A stretch of 12,831 bases of DNA from Gemmatimonadales bacterium (GTDB lineage: Bacteria; Gemmatimonadota; Gemmatimonadetes; Gemmatimonadales; GWC2-71-9): contig JACCRH010000218.1 in assembly GCA_013813675.1 (NCBI GenBank), forward strand, positions 1-12,831, in the 5' to 3' direction. The translations under genes were made by a program, and so were the position numbers. This document shows positions 6,538 through 12,831 of this stretch, piece by piece. The notes beneath the pieces are model-generated. The model had not been told where the DNA came from and ran no database searches. It saw only the letters and a list, made by a program, of their open reading frames with translations. Each line of letters begins with the position of its first letter. The first letter of the stretch is position 1.

Positions 6538-8904
6538 ATGACCACACCCCCACAGCTCACGGAGGCCTTGCGCGAACGCTACCTGCTCGAGCGCGAGCTC
6601 GGGCGCGGCGGCATGGCCACCGTCTACCTGGCACAGGATCTTCGGCACGATCGGCATGTCGCCCTCAAGGTCCTCCTCCCTGAGCTGAGCGCGGTACTCG
6701 GTCCCGAGCGCTTTCTCCGCGAGATTCACACGACCGCCCGCCTCGACCACCCGCACATCCTGCCGGTGCTGGACTCGGGGGAGGCGGCCGGGCTCCTCTG
6801 GTACACCATGCCGTACGTGCAGGGAGAGAGTCTCAGGGACCGACTCCGGAGCGAGACGCAGCTCTCGGTAGACGAGGCTCTCAAGATCGCCCGCGAGGTC
6901 GCAGATGCCCTGGGTTATGCCCACGGTCAGGGCGTCATCCACCGCGACATCAAGCCCGAGAATATCATGCTCGCGCATGGGCACGCCCGGGTTGCCGATT
7001 TCGGTGTCGCCCGAGCGCTTGAGACCGCTGGAGGAGAGAAACTTACCGGGACTGGGATGGTGATCGGCACGCCCGCCTACATGAGCCCCGAGCAGGCGAC
7101 CGGGGACCAGGTCGAGCAGCGCAGTGACCTCTATGGTCTCGGGTGTGTGCTGTACGAGATGCTGGCCGGGGAGCCGCCATTCACCGGACCCACGCCGCAG
7201 GCCGTGATCGCTCGCCGCTTTACTGAGACCCCGCGTCCCCTCGGTGCCACACGAGAGCAGTTGCCCGCCGGGCTGGAGCGGGCCGTAGGGAAAGCCCTCG
7301 CCCGCATCCCCGCCGACCGATTCCAGACGGCTGCCGAATTCGCCCAGGCACTCGTCCAAGCAAGCTTGGCACCCACTTCCGAGTCCCGGCGAGTGATCCG
7401 GCCTCGGGTCTCTACCCCACGGCGATTGCCACTTGTCGCTGCCCTCCTGCTCCTCGCAGCGGTGATGTACTCCGCCGCACGACACCTGGCCGGACGCCTC
7501 ATTACAACACCAGCCCCGCCGCCGATGCCGGCATCCGTTGCCGTCCTCCCGTTCCGCAACCTGAGTCCGGATTCCAGCGAGGAGTACCTCAGCGACGGCA
7601 TGACCGAGGACCTGATCAATTTGTTGGGCCGGGAGCCGACACTCCGGGTCGTGGCGCGGACCTCCGCTTTTACGTTCAAGGGAGAGGCCCAGGACGTCCG
7701 CAAAGTGGGCGCTCAACTCAACGTCGGTACCGTGGTAGAGGGAAGCTTCCGAAAGCTCGGCGACACCCTCCGGGTCACCGCCCAGTTGGTCAATGTCGCG
7801 GACGGCTACCAGCTGTGGTCGGGACGCTACGAGCAGCCCTCGGCGGGGCTGCTGACCATCGAGGGGGAGCTTTCTCGCGCGATCCTGCGCGCCCTGAGCC
7901 CGGGGGCCACCCGCGGGGTGGAGATCTCCCGGGCCGCCGATCTCACTGATAATCCCGAGGCCTACAGGATGTACCTCAAAGGCCGCTATCACGTGGGCAA
8001 GCTTACCGAAGCGGACATTCGCACCGCCATCAAATACTTGGACCAGGCGATCGGGTTGGACCCCACGTTCGCCCTGGGATACAGCGGACTGGCTGATGCT
8101 TACGGCCTCCTCTACTCCGCCTTTCTGCCGCCCACAGAGGGGATGCCAAAGGCAAAGGCGGCCGCGCGGCGGGCCCTCGAGCTCGACTCGTCACTGGCCG
8201 ACGCGCACGCGGCTCTCGGCAATATTCAGATGTGGTACGACTGGGATTGGCAGGGTGCCGAGCAGTCATTCCGGCGCGCGGTCGCCCTCAACCCGAGTTA
8301 CGCGACGGCGCGCCAGTACTACGGGCAGCTCTTGGTATTTCTCGGCCGACACGGCGAGGCCACGGCCGAGCTTAACCAGGCCCGGCAACTCGACCCCTTG
8401 TCGCTGAACATCGAGGTCACGGCTGTTTGGCCCGCCTTTTATGGGCGGCGATACGACGAGGCCATCGACGCTCTCCGGAAAACGGTTGCGGCCGACTCCA
8501 GCTTCCTCGGCGCGCAGTTCCTGCTCGCCCAAGTGTACCTGGCCAAGGGGGAGTTCGGGCCGGCGGAGGCGCGGTTGAATGTCATGCGCTCGCTCATGGG
8601 CGACCACCCGGACGTGCTGGGTCGGCTGGCATACCTCTACGCCGCGTCCGGGCAGCGACCAAAAGCGTACGCGATCGCGGACAGCTTGCAGAGGCGTTAC
8701 CGCAAGGGGGGCGCCGACGAGGCGTACGCCGTGGGCCTGGCGCACGCCTGGCTGGGGGAGAAGGAGCGGGCGATCGACTGGCTGGAGACGGCTCATGCGG
8801 AGCGCTCCACCTGGATGAACCTCGCCAAGGTACATCCCGAGCTTGATCCGCTCCGCGCAGAGCCCCGATTCGGGTCGCTCCTGCGAAAGCTGCGCCTAGA
8901 CTAA
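6538..8904 (+). CDS. Membrane Ser/Thr protein kinase with TolB-like and TPR domains
   Basis: This 788-residue protein has a complete Hanks-type kinase domain at about 15-275: glycine loop GRGGMATVY (22-30), VALK Lys44, helix-C Glu62, HRDIKPEN with catalytic Asp137, DFG Asp154, and GTPAYMSPEQ (177-186) closing the activation segment. All key residues are present, so it should be active. A basic stretch (RRVIRPR, RR) precedes one transmembrane helix (297-316), placing the kinase in the cytoplasm and the rest outside. A Pro-rich spacer leads to a TolB N-terminal/FlgO-like domain (about 332-455, VAVLPFRNLSPDSSEEYLSDGM). TPR repeats follow (about 472-780), with Trp- and Tyr-rich helices. Kinases of this layout are numerous in Gemmatimonadota and are thought to sense envelope conditions; ligand and substrates are unknown. 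It follows the BTAD regulator in the same direction but, with a 251-base gap, probably has its own promoter. Confidence 0.93.
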   Translation: MTTPPQLTEALRERYLLERELGRGGMATVYLAQDLRHDRHVALKVLLPELSAVLGPERFLREIHTTARLDHPHILPVLDSGEAAGLLWYTMPYVQGESLRDRLRSETQLSVDEALKIAREVADALGYAHGQGVIHRDIKPENIMLAHGHARVADFGVARALETAGGEKLTGTGMVIGTPAYMSPEQATGDQVEQRSDLYGLGCVLYEMLAGEPPFTGPTPQAVIARRFTETPRPLGATREQLPAGLERAVGKALARIPADRFQTAAEFAQALVQASLAPTSESRRVIRPRVSTPRRLPLVAALLLLAAVMYSAARHLAGRLITTPAPPPMPASVAVLPFRNLSPDSSEEYLSDGMTEDLINLLGREPTLRVVARTSAFTFKGEAQDVRKVGAQLNVGTVVEGSFRKLGDTLRVTAQLVNVADGYQLWSGRYEQPSAGLLTIEGELSRAILRALSPGATRGVEISRAADLTDNPEAYRMYLKGRYHVGKLTEADIRTAIKYLDQAIGLDPTFALGYSGLADAYGLLYSAFLPPTEGMPKAKAAARRALELDSSLADAHAALGNIQMWYDWDWQGAEQSFRRAVALNPSYATARQYYGQLLVFLGRHGEATAELNQARQLDPLSLNIEVTAVWPAFYGRRYDEAIDALRKTVAADSSFLGAQFLLAQVYLAKGEFGPAEARLNVMRSLMGDHPDVLGRLAYLYAASGQRPKAYAIADSLQRRYRKGGADEAYAVGLAHAWLGEKERAIDWLETAHAERSTWMNLAKVHPELDPLRAEPRFGSLLRKLRLD

Positions 8905-8914
8905 ACGCTCCCTG

Positions 8915-9437
8915 CTACGGATCGACGCGAGTTCTGGTGGCAATTACGTCGGCGCGGAGGCCGAAGCCCGGACCTTCCTGGAACAACAAGCAACCAGCCC
9001 CAGGTGGCGAGCCACCGGGAGTACCGAACTCGCCAGCCTTGCCCTAGTCCGTACCATGCTGGCGGAGGGCTCGCGTCACCTTCGGGCGGCCCTGGAGGCG
9101 GATGTGGAGGCCGGGTCTTCGGCCGGCTGTCTCAACGGTGCATCTCGCAGGCACTCCTTGACATCCGGTTTCGGGGCGAGCCTGCGCGCGCGCTCTGATC
9201 TATGAACGCTACCTGGCAACGCCAAGCATCTACCGCATCTGGACCGACGCCACTAGGCTCGCCGGCGTCTACCAGCGGCTAGGCGAGCTCTACGAAGAGC
9301 GCGGGGAGCGAGGGAAGGCGCGAAAGTACTGCACTCGCTTCGTGGATTTATGGAAGGACTGCGACCCCGAGCCCCGGCCTCAGGTGGCCGAGGCGCGTCG
9401 CCGCATCGCGGCGCTAGTTGGGGAGCCGACGCCATGA
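8915..9437 (+). pseudogene. Degraded C-terminal remnant of a TPR-rich protein (kinase-associated type)
   Basis: No intact frame covers this stretch, but coding-like sequence continues through all three plus frames. A first piece from about 8915 reads NYVGAEAEARTFLEQQATSP ... ALVRTMLAEGSRHLRAALEAD. A second frame near 9146-9195 reads QALLDIRFRGEPARAL. A third from 9195 to TGA 9435-9437 reads LIYERYLATPSIYRIW ... YQRLGELYEERGERGKARKY ... FVDLWKDCDPEPRPQVAEAR. The last part is TPR-like and, from memory, matches the C-terminal tail of many Gemmatimonadota kinase/TPR or AAA/TPR proteins. At least two frameshifts and the lack of any N-terminal region mark it as a relic, probably of a second gene next to the kinase. 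Assembly or sequencing errors could account for the shifts but not for the missing front. Confidence 0.7.
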
Positions 9438-9513
9438 GGCAGGGTTTCAGACTATCTGAGGTGCCCCCCCGGATCGGCCGCTCCTAACTAAACGGCACGA
9501 CGCCTGCCTCGGC

Positions 9514-9963
9514 TCACCCGGCGTTGATCCGCCGGGCGAAGTCGCTCCAGAACTCCTCGGTGAGCCGCCTGGCGGCGGCCTCCAGGAACCGGGCGCCGAT
9601 CCCCGCTACCGCGCCATCGATGGTGCTCGTCGCCGCCCAGGCGAGGCGGGTGTGGCCGTTCCGCACCTGCTCCAGCCGAACGTTGGAGACCACGTCCACC
9701 GTGGAGCCCGGCGCCTTCCCGCGGGCCGCCATGGTGAGCCGCTCGAGCTCGACGATTCCCGACAGCTCGACGTCGAGTCTGAACCGGAACTTGAGCGCCC
9801 CGACGCCGACCCCGCTGATGACAGTGAAGTGGGTCGGATCCACCGCCTCCACCGACTCCACCCCCGGGGCGGAGGCCGCCACGAAGTCGGGGTCCATGAG
9901 ATGTTTCCAGACGACCTCTCGGGGAGCGGCGATCTCGGGTGCACCGGAGAAGTCGAGCCTCAA
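9514..9963 (-). CDS. CoxG-like SRPBCC-fold protein (carbon monoxide dehydrogenase subunit G family)
   Basis: This is a 149-residue protein, the usual length for CoxG-like START/SRPBCC proteins. Diagnostic features are the opening LDFSGAPEIAAPREVVW, the DPDFVAASAPGVESVE segment (about 24-39), a central beta-rich part (KFRFRLDVELSGI), and the closing helix with RRLTEEFWSDFARRI. It lacks a C-terminal membrane anchor, which many CoxG proteins use to recruit CO dehydrogenase or related molybdenum enzymes to the membrane. No coxM, coxS or coxL gene is nearby, so a role in CO oxidation is not supported here. The start is TTG 9963-9961: AAGG at 9975-9972 is well placed, and no in-frame ATG or GTG is available before the tRNA. 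The nearest upstream ATG (9968) is out of frame and meets a stop at once. It lies divergent from tRNA-Asn. Confidence 0.85.
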   Translation of the reverse strand: MRLDFSGAPEIAAPREVVWKHLMDPDFVAASAPGVESVEAVDPTHFTVISGVGVGALKFRFRLDVELSGIVELERLTMAARGKAPGSTVDVVSNVRLEQVRNGHTRLAWAATSTIDGAVAGIGARFLEAAARRLTEEFWSDFARRINAG

Positions 9964-9973
9964 TTCATCAGCC

Positions 9974-10003
9974 TTGACCGCTCCCGCCGTGGCCGTGTAA
10001 AGT
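9974..10003 (+). promoter_or_regulatory. Promoter of tRNA-Asn
   Basis: TTGACC (9974-9979) and TAAAGT (9998-10003) form a good -35/-10 pair with an 18-base spacer. Transcription would start near 10010, about 20 bases before the tRNA. The -35 box falls on the leader and ribosome binding site of the divergent CoxG-like gene. Confidence 0.55.
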
Positions 10004-10030
10004 GCCTGTCCGCCGCAGCAATGGAAATTT

Positions 10031-10103
10031 TGGGGTGTAGCTCAATTGGCAGAGCGCCCGGCTGTTAACCGGGAGGTTGCTGGTTCGACCCCAGCCGCCC
10101 CAG
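10031..10103 (+). tRNA. tRNA-Asn (anticodon GTT)
   Basis: The 73 bases fold into a complete cloverleaf. Acceptor stem TGGGGTG (10031-10037) pairs with CGCCCCA (10096-10102) with one G-T pair, and the discriminator is G10103. The D-stem is GCTC/GAGC. The anticodon stem CCCGG/CCGGG encloses loop CTGTTAA, with anticodon GTT at 10064-10066. The T-arm is GCTGG TTCGACC CCAGC. The CCA end is not encoded. No integrase gene or repeated 3' end is seen in this window. Confidence 0.96.
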
Positions 10104-10140
10104 TGGTTGTTGGAGAGAACACCCGCAGAGGTACCTCGCG

Positions 10141-10551
10141 TCAGGCCGGGTCGGTCGGGCCGATCTGGAGCCGGCAGGCGTCGAGCCACCTCTGCTCGGC
10201 CGGGTCGAACACCCGTGAGCGGGTCAGGAAACGGACCCCGAGCGGCGCCTCGAGCGAGAACCCACCGCCCCGTCCGGGGACCACGTCGATGAGCAGCTGG
10301 GTGTGCCTCCACGCCTCGAACTGGAGGCCGCCGATGTAGACCGGCACGCCGTCCACCTCGCCCAGCAGAACGTCCCGCTGGCCCACCCGGAAGTCATGAG
10401 CGGGATAGCACATCGGCGAGCTGCCGTCGCAGCAGCCGCCGGACTGATGAAACAGCAGCGGACCGTGCTCCTCCGCCAGCCGGCGGAGCACGGCGGCGGC
10501 CTCTGGCGTGATCTCCACGCGCGAGACCGCCTGAGGCTCAGAAGAAGCCAA
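10141..10551 (-). CDS. DUF779 family protein, partner of aldehyde dehydrogenase
   Basis: This is a protein of up to 136 residues, strongly typical of DUF779. It has the Cys-rich block HQSGGCCDGSSPMCYP (about 35-50), GDVLLGE-like and VPVYIGG segments, EAWRHTQLLIDVVPGRGG and GVRFLTRSRVF. The conserved Cys triad could bind metal or take part in thiol chemistry, but no biochemical role is firmly established. Genes of this family commonly follow AcoD/ExaC-type aldehyde dehydrogenases, as here. The longest frame begins at TTG 10551 and overlaps the dehydrogenase stop by 14 bases. An alternative GTG at 10518 would give a 19-base gap and a product starting VEITPEAAAVL, closer to the usual N-terminus; neither start has a strong ribosome binding site. 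The family is certain, the start is not. Confidence 0.9.
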   Translation of the reverse strand: MASSEPQAVSRVEITPEAAAVLRRLAEEHGPLLFHQSGGCCDGSSPMCYPAHDFRVGQRDVLLGEVDGVPVYIGGLQFEAWRHTQLLIDVVPGRGGGFSLEAPLGVRFLTRSRVFDPAEQRWLDACRLQIGPTDPA

Positions 10552-12091
10552 GCTTCTTCGGGCTGTAGCTGACCAGCAGGTTCTTGGTCTGCTGGTAGTG
10601 GTCCAGCATCATCCGGTGATTCTCCCGCCCGATGCCCGACTGCTTGTATCCGCCGAAGGCGGCGTGGGCCGGATACAGATGGAAGCAGTTGGTCCACACC
10701 CGGCCGGCCTTGATCGCGCGGCCCATGCGATAGCAGGTGTTGGCGTCGCGGCTCCACACACCCGCCCCCAGGCCGTACAGGGTGTCGTTCGCGATAGCGA
10801 GCGCGTCGTCGTAGTTCTTGAACCTGGTGACCGACACCACCGGCCCGAAGATCTCCTCCTGGAACACCCGCATCTTGTTGTGCCCTTCCAGGATGGTCGG
10901 CTGGATGTAGTAGCCGTCCTTGAGCTCGCCCGGATGGACCCGCCGGGCCCCGCCGGTGAGCACCTTCACCCCTTCCTTCTTTCCGATGTCGAAATAGCTC
11001 AGGATCTTTTCCAACTGATCGTTGGACGCCTGGGCCCCGATCATGGTGCGGCTGTCGAGCGGGCTTCCCTCCACGATGGCCTGGGTCCGCGCGACCGCAC
11101 GCTCCATGAACCGGTCGTAGATCGATTCCTGCACCAGCGCCCGCGAGGGACAGGTGCACACCTCACCCTGGTTGAGGGCGAACATCGCGAAGCCCTCGAG
11201 CGCCTTGTCGAAGTAGTCGTCGTCGCCGTCCATGACGTCGGCGAAGAAGATGTTGGGCGACTTGCCGCCCAGCTCCAGAGTCACCGGAATCAGGTTCTCC
11301 GACGCGTACTGCATGATGAGCCGGCCGGTCGTGGTTTCGCCGGTGAACGCCACCTTGGCCACCCGGGGACTCTGCGCCAGCGGCTTGCCCGCCTCGACCC
11401 CGAATCCCTGCACCACGTTCACCACTCCGCTCGGGAGGATGTCGGCGATGAGCTCCATGAAGGCCATGATCGACACCGGCGTCTGCTCCGCCGGCTTGAG
11501 CACGACGCAGTTCCCCGCCGCCAGCGCGGGCGCCAGCTTCCAGGTGGCCATCAGCAGAGGAAAGTTCCAGGGGATGATCTGGGCCACGACGCCGAGCGGC
11601 TCGTGAAAGTGGTAGGCAACAGTGTCCGAGTCGAGCTCGGAGATACCGCCCTCCTGCGCCCGGATGGCACCGGCGAAGTAGCGGAAGTGGTCGATCGCCA
11701 GCGGCATGTCGGCCGCCATCGTCTCCCGAATGGGCTTGCCGTTATCCAGCGTTTCGATCAGCGCCATCGCCTCGAGATGCTGTTCCAGCCGGTCGGCGAT
11801 GCGGTTGAGCACGTTGGCGCGGAAAGCGGGCGAGCTGGTGTTCCAGCTCAGGGCGGCGGCGTGCGCGGCGTCGAGGGCCTTGTCGACGTCTTCGTGGGTG
11901 GACCGCGCGACCTCGCAGAGCGGCTGCCCCGTCACCGGGGTTGGATTGGAGAAGTATTGCCCCCTGGTCGGCGCGACGTATTCGCCGCCGATCCAGTTGT
12001 CGTACCGGGCACGGATCGGAAGCTGCTTGCTGAAACCGGCGACGCCGCTGGGCAGCGTCGTTTGTTCGCTGGTGGGATTGATGGTCGTCAT
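10538..12091 (-). CDS. NAD-dependent aldehyde dehydrogenase, AcoD/ExaC type
   Basis: This 517-residue cytoplasmic enzyme should oxidise acetaldehyde or another short aldehyde to the acid. Key residues are all visible: PWNF with Asn176, LKPAEQTP with Lys199, the cofactor loop FTGETTTG (249-256), ELGGKSPN with general base Glu273, and NQGEVCTC with catalytic Cys312. EEIFGPV (412-418) and the C-terminal GGYKQSGIGRE are also typical. ATG 12091 was chosen because GGAGG lies eight bases upstream; the frame runs 16 codons further back to 12139, but that stretch holds the probable promoter. The substitution pattern around the Cys (EVCTCPSR) and the downstream DUF779 gene place it with AcoD (acetoin/ethanol) and ExaC enzymes rather than betaine-aldehyde dehydrogenases. 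Substrate choice within short aldehydes cannot be read from sequence. Confidence 0.94.
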   Translation of the reverse strand: MTTINPTSEQTTLPSGVAGFSKQLPIRARYDNWIGGEYVAPTRGQYFSNPTPVTGQPLCEVARSTHEDVDKALDAAHAAALSWNTSSPAFRANVLNRIADRLEQHLEAMALIETLDNGKPIRETMAADMPLAIDHFRYFAGAIRAQEGGISELDSDTVAYHFHEPLGVVAQIIPWNFPLLMATWKLAPALAAGNCVVLKPAEQTPVSIMAFMELIADILPSGVVNVVQGFGVEAGKPLAQSPRVAKVAFTGETTTGRLIMQYASENLIPVTLELGGKSPNIFFADVMDGDDDYFDKALEGFAMFALNQGEVCTCPSRALVQESIYDRFMERAVARTQAIVEGSPLDSRTMIGAQASNDQLEKILSYFDIGKKEGVKVLTGGARRVHPGELKDGYYIQPTILEGHNKMRVFQEEIFGPVVSVTRFKNYDDALAIANDTLYGLGAGVWSRDANTCYRMGRAIKAGRVWTNCFHLYPAHAAFGGYKQSGIGRENHRMMLDHYQQTKNLLVSYSPKKLGFF

Positions 12092-12127
12092 TGAGGAGGC
12101 CTCCGAGGTCTCAGAGAGGGTCAAATC

Positions 12128-12148
12128 AGTATACAACACCGCTTGCGG
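12128..12148 (-). promoter_or_regulatory. Probable -10 box of the aldehyde dehydrogenase gene with adjacent inverted repeat
   Basis: On the minus strand TATACT (12133-12128) is a five-of-six match to a -10 box inside a short AT-rich patch that stands out from the GC-rich surroundings. No good -35 is seen at 17 bases, so an activator may be needed. The perfect inverted repeat CCGCTTGCGG (12139-12148) lies directly upstream and could be a regulator site; its two-base centre argues against a terminator hairpin. Transcription would begin about 30 bases before ATG 12091. Confidence 0.4.
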
Positions 12149-12149
12149 C

Positions 12150-12831
12150 TCAGGCCAGCCGGTCGTAGGCGGAAGTCGTCAGGAACTCGGCGAAGGTCTC
12201 ATCCGTCACCAGGCGGTCGAGCAATCGGGCCGCCTCGGCCAGGCTGGGCCGGGTGAGTTCGGCCTGGTCCAGGGTCGCGGACTCCTCCGCCAGAACCTGG
12301 CGGAACATCGCCGCGGTCAGTGGCTCACCGGTTTCGAGCGCACTCTTGTGCCGGATCCAGTGCCACAGTTGCGCTCGGGCAATCTCGGCGGTGGCCGTGT
12401 CCTCCATCATGTTATTGATGGCGACGGCGCCCGAGCCCTGGAGCCACGCCTGGAGATACTGGAGCGCCACGCTGACGTTGCCCCGCACCCCCGCCGAAGT
12501 GACCCGCCCTCCGGGCACCCGGACGTCGAGCAACTCTTTCCCCGTCACCCGCACGTCCGCGCGCCGACGCTCTTTCTGGTGCGGCCGGCCCTCCAGTACT
12601 CGGTCGAAGACTTCCTGGACCACCGGGACGAGGTCGGGATGTGCCACCCAGGCGCCGTCGTATCCGTCGCTCGCCTCACGCCCTTTGTCCTCCCGCACCC
12701 GGGCCAGGGCGTTCGCATTCACCTCGGCGTCACGCCGGCTGGGGATGAAGGCCGCCATGCCGCCGATCGCGTGCGCGCCCCGGCGGTGACAAGTGCGCAC
12801 CAGCAGCTCGGTGTAGGCCCGCATGAAGGGC
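12150..12831 (-). CDS. aceB: Malate synthase A, C-terminal part (5' end beyond window)
   Basis: The frame enters at the right edge as PFMRAYTELLVRTCHRRG and ends at TGA 12150, giving 227 codons of the C-terminal part of a roughly 530-residue enzyme. It condenses glyoxylate with acetyl-CoA to malate in the glyoxylate shunt. Recognised segments are HAIGGMAAFIPSRRD, GYDGAWVAHPDLVPV, the acetyl-CoA-site region NVSVALQYLQAWL, and NNMMEDTATAEIARAQLWHW. The Asp in MED corresponds, from memory of the E. coli enzyme, to the catalytic base. The C-terminal helical plug is complete (LTTSAYDRLA). It is followed, 58 bases before the next start codon, by the aldehyde dehydrogenase gene in the same direction. 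That fits C2 metabolism: acetaldehyde or ethanol to acetate, then assimilation through the shunt. An isocitrate lyase gene would be expected near but lies outside, if present. Confidence 0.95.
   Translation of the reverse strand, partial: PFMRAYTELLVRTCHRRGAHAIGGMAAFIPSRRDAEVNANALARVREDKGREASDGYDGAWVAHPDLVPVVQEVFDRVLEGRPHQKERRRADVRVTGKELLDVRVPGGRVTSAGVRGNVSVALQYLQAWLQGSGAVAINNMMEDTATAEIARAQLWHWIRHKSALETGEPLTAAMFRQVLAEESATLDQAELTRPSLAEAARLLDRLVTDETFAEFLTTSAYDRLA

Noticed and set aside
6040..7992. 650-codon minus-strand frame opposite the kinase gene
   Set aside because: It is the antisense of an unmistakable kinase with all catalytic motifs. Long antisense frames are common at this GC content.
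9438..9513. Terminator between the TPR relic and the CoxG-like gene
   Set aside because: Only very short stems (for example TCAG/CTGA) are visible. They are too weak to call.
10128..10137. Palindrome GAGGTACCTC after the DUF779 stop as a terminator
   Set aside because: It lacks a proper loop and a T tract, and could be chance. It is left unannotated.
10031..10140. tRNA-Asn as an integration (att) site
   Set aside because: No integrase, no repeated tRNA 3' end within the window, and the genes on either side look like housekeeping genes.
10598..12094. 498-codon plus-strand frame opposite the aldehyde dehydrogenase
   Set aside because: It is the antisense of a full dehydrogenase with catalytic Cys and Glu. 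The translation is His/Gly/Arg-rich with no family features.
1..12831. CRISPR arrays, insertion sequences or rRNA genes
   Set aside because: No regularly spaced repeats, transposase motifs, terminal inverted repeats or rRNA-like stretches were seen.

Overview
The window is high-GC, gene-dense bacterial chromosome. The combination of a Ser/Thr kinase fused to TolB-like and TPR repeats, the debris of a second TPR protein of the same style, a BTAD/SARP-type AAA regulator and GAF/HlyD export genes resembles Gemmatimonadota. That placement comes from gene style only and was not tested. Both edges cut through genes.

Left part (1-3879, minus strand): an apparent operon. In order of transcription it holds a 52-residue peptide gene with a strong ribosome binding site (3721-3879), a strong hairpin (3668-3697), a GAF-GAF-TM-HlyD fusion protein (1669-3609), a HlyD-like lipoprotein adaptor (707-1672), and a membrane M50 metallopeptidase with a PqqD-like N-terminal domain (1-710, cut by the window edge). 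The last three genes overlap by 4 bases each (GTGA, ATGA). No ABC or RND transporter is visible. The set looks like a peptide maturation/export or envelope-signalling system, and it is the most unusual content here.

Middle part (3880-9437, plus strand): divergent from the operon is a BTAD-type AAA ATPase transcriptional regulator (4025-6286). The shared intergenic region carries three direct CGTGAATC repeats spaced 11 and 21 bp apart, the geometry expected for a SARP-family operator. A membrane Ser/Thr kinase with TolB-like and TPR domains follows (6538-8904). After it lies a three-frame remnant of another TPR protein (about 8915-9437).

Right part (9514-12831): a CoxG-like SRPBCC protein (minus, TTG start), a tRNA-Asn(GTT) with its own promoter (plus), then a minus-strand C2-metabolism group. 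That group is the C-terminal part of malate synthase A (12150-12831), an AcoD/ExaC-type aldehyde dehydrogenase (10538-12091) and an overlapping DUF779 protein (10141-10551). Together these suggest oxidation of acetaldehyde or another short aldehyde to the acid, with acetyl units assimilated through the glyoxylate shunt.

All calls were made by reading the sequence; no database search was run. Motif statements are direct observations. Family assignments rest on recognised motifs. System-level roles for the left operon are inference.
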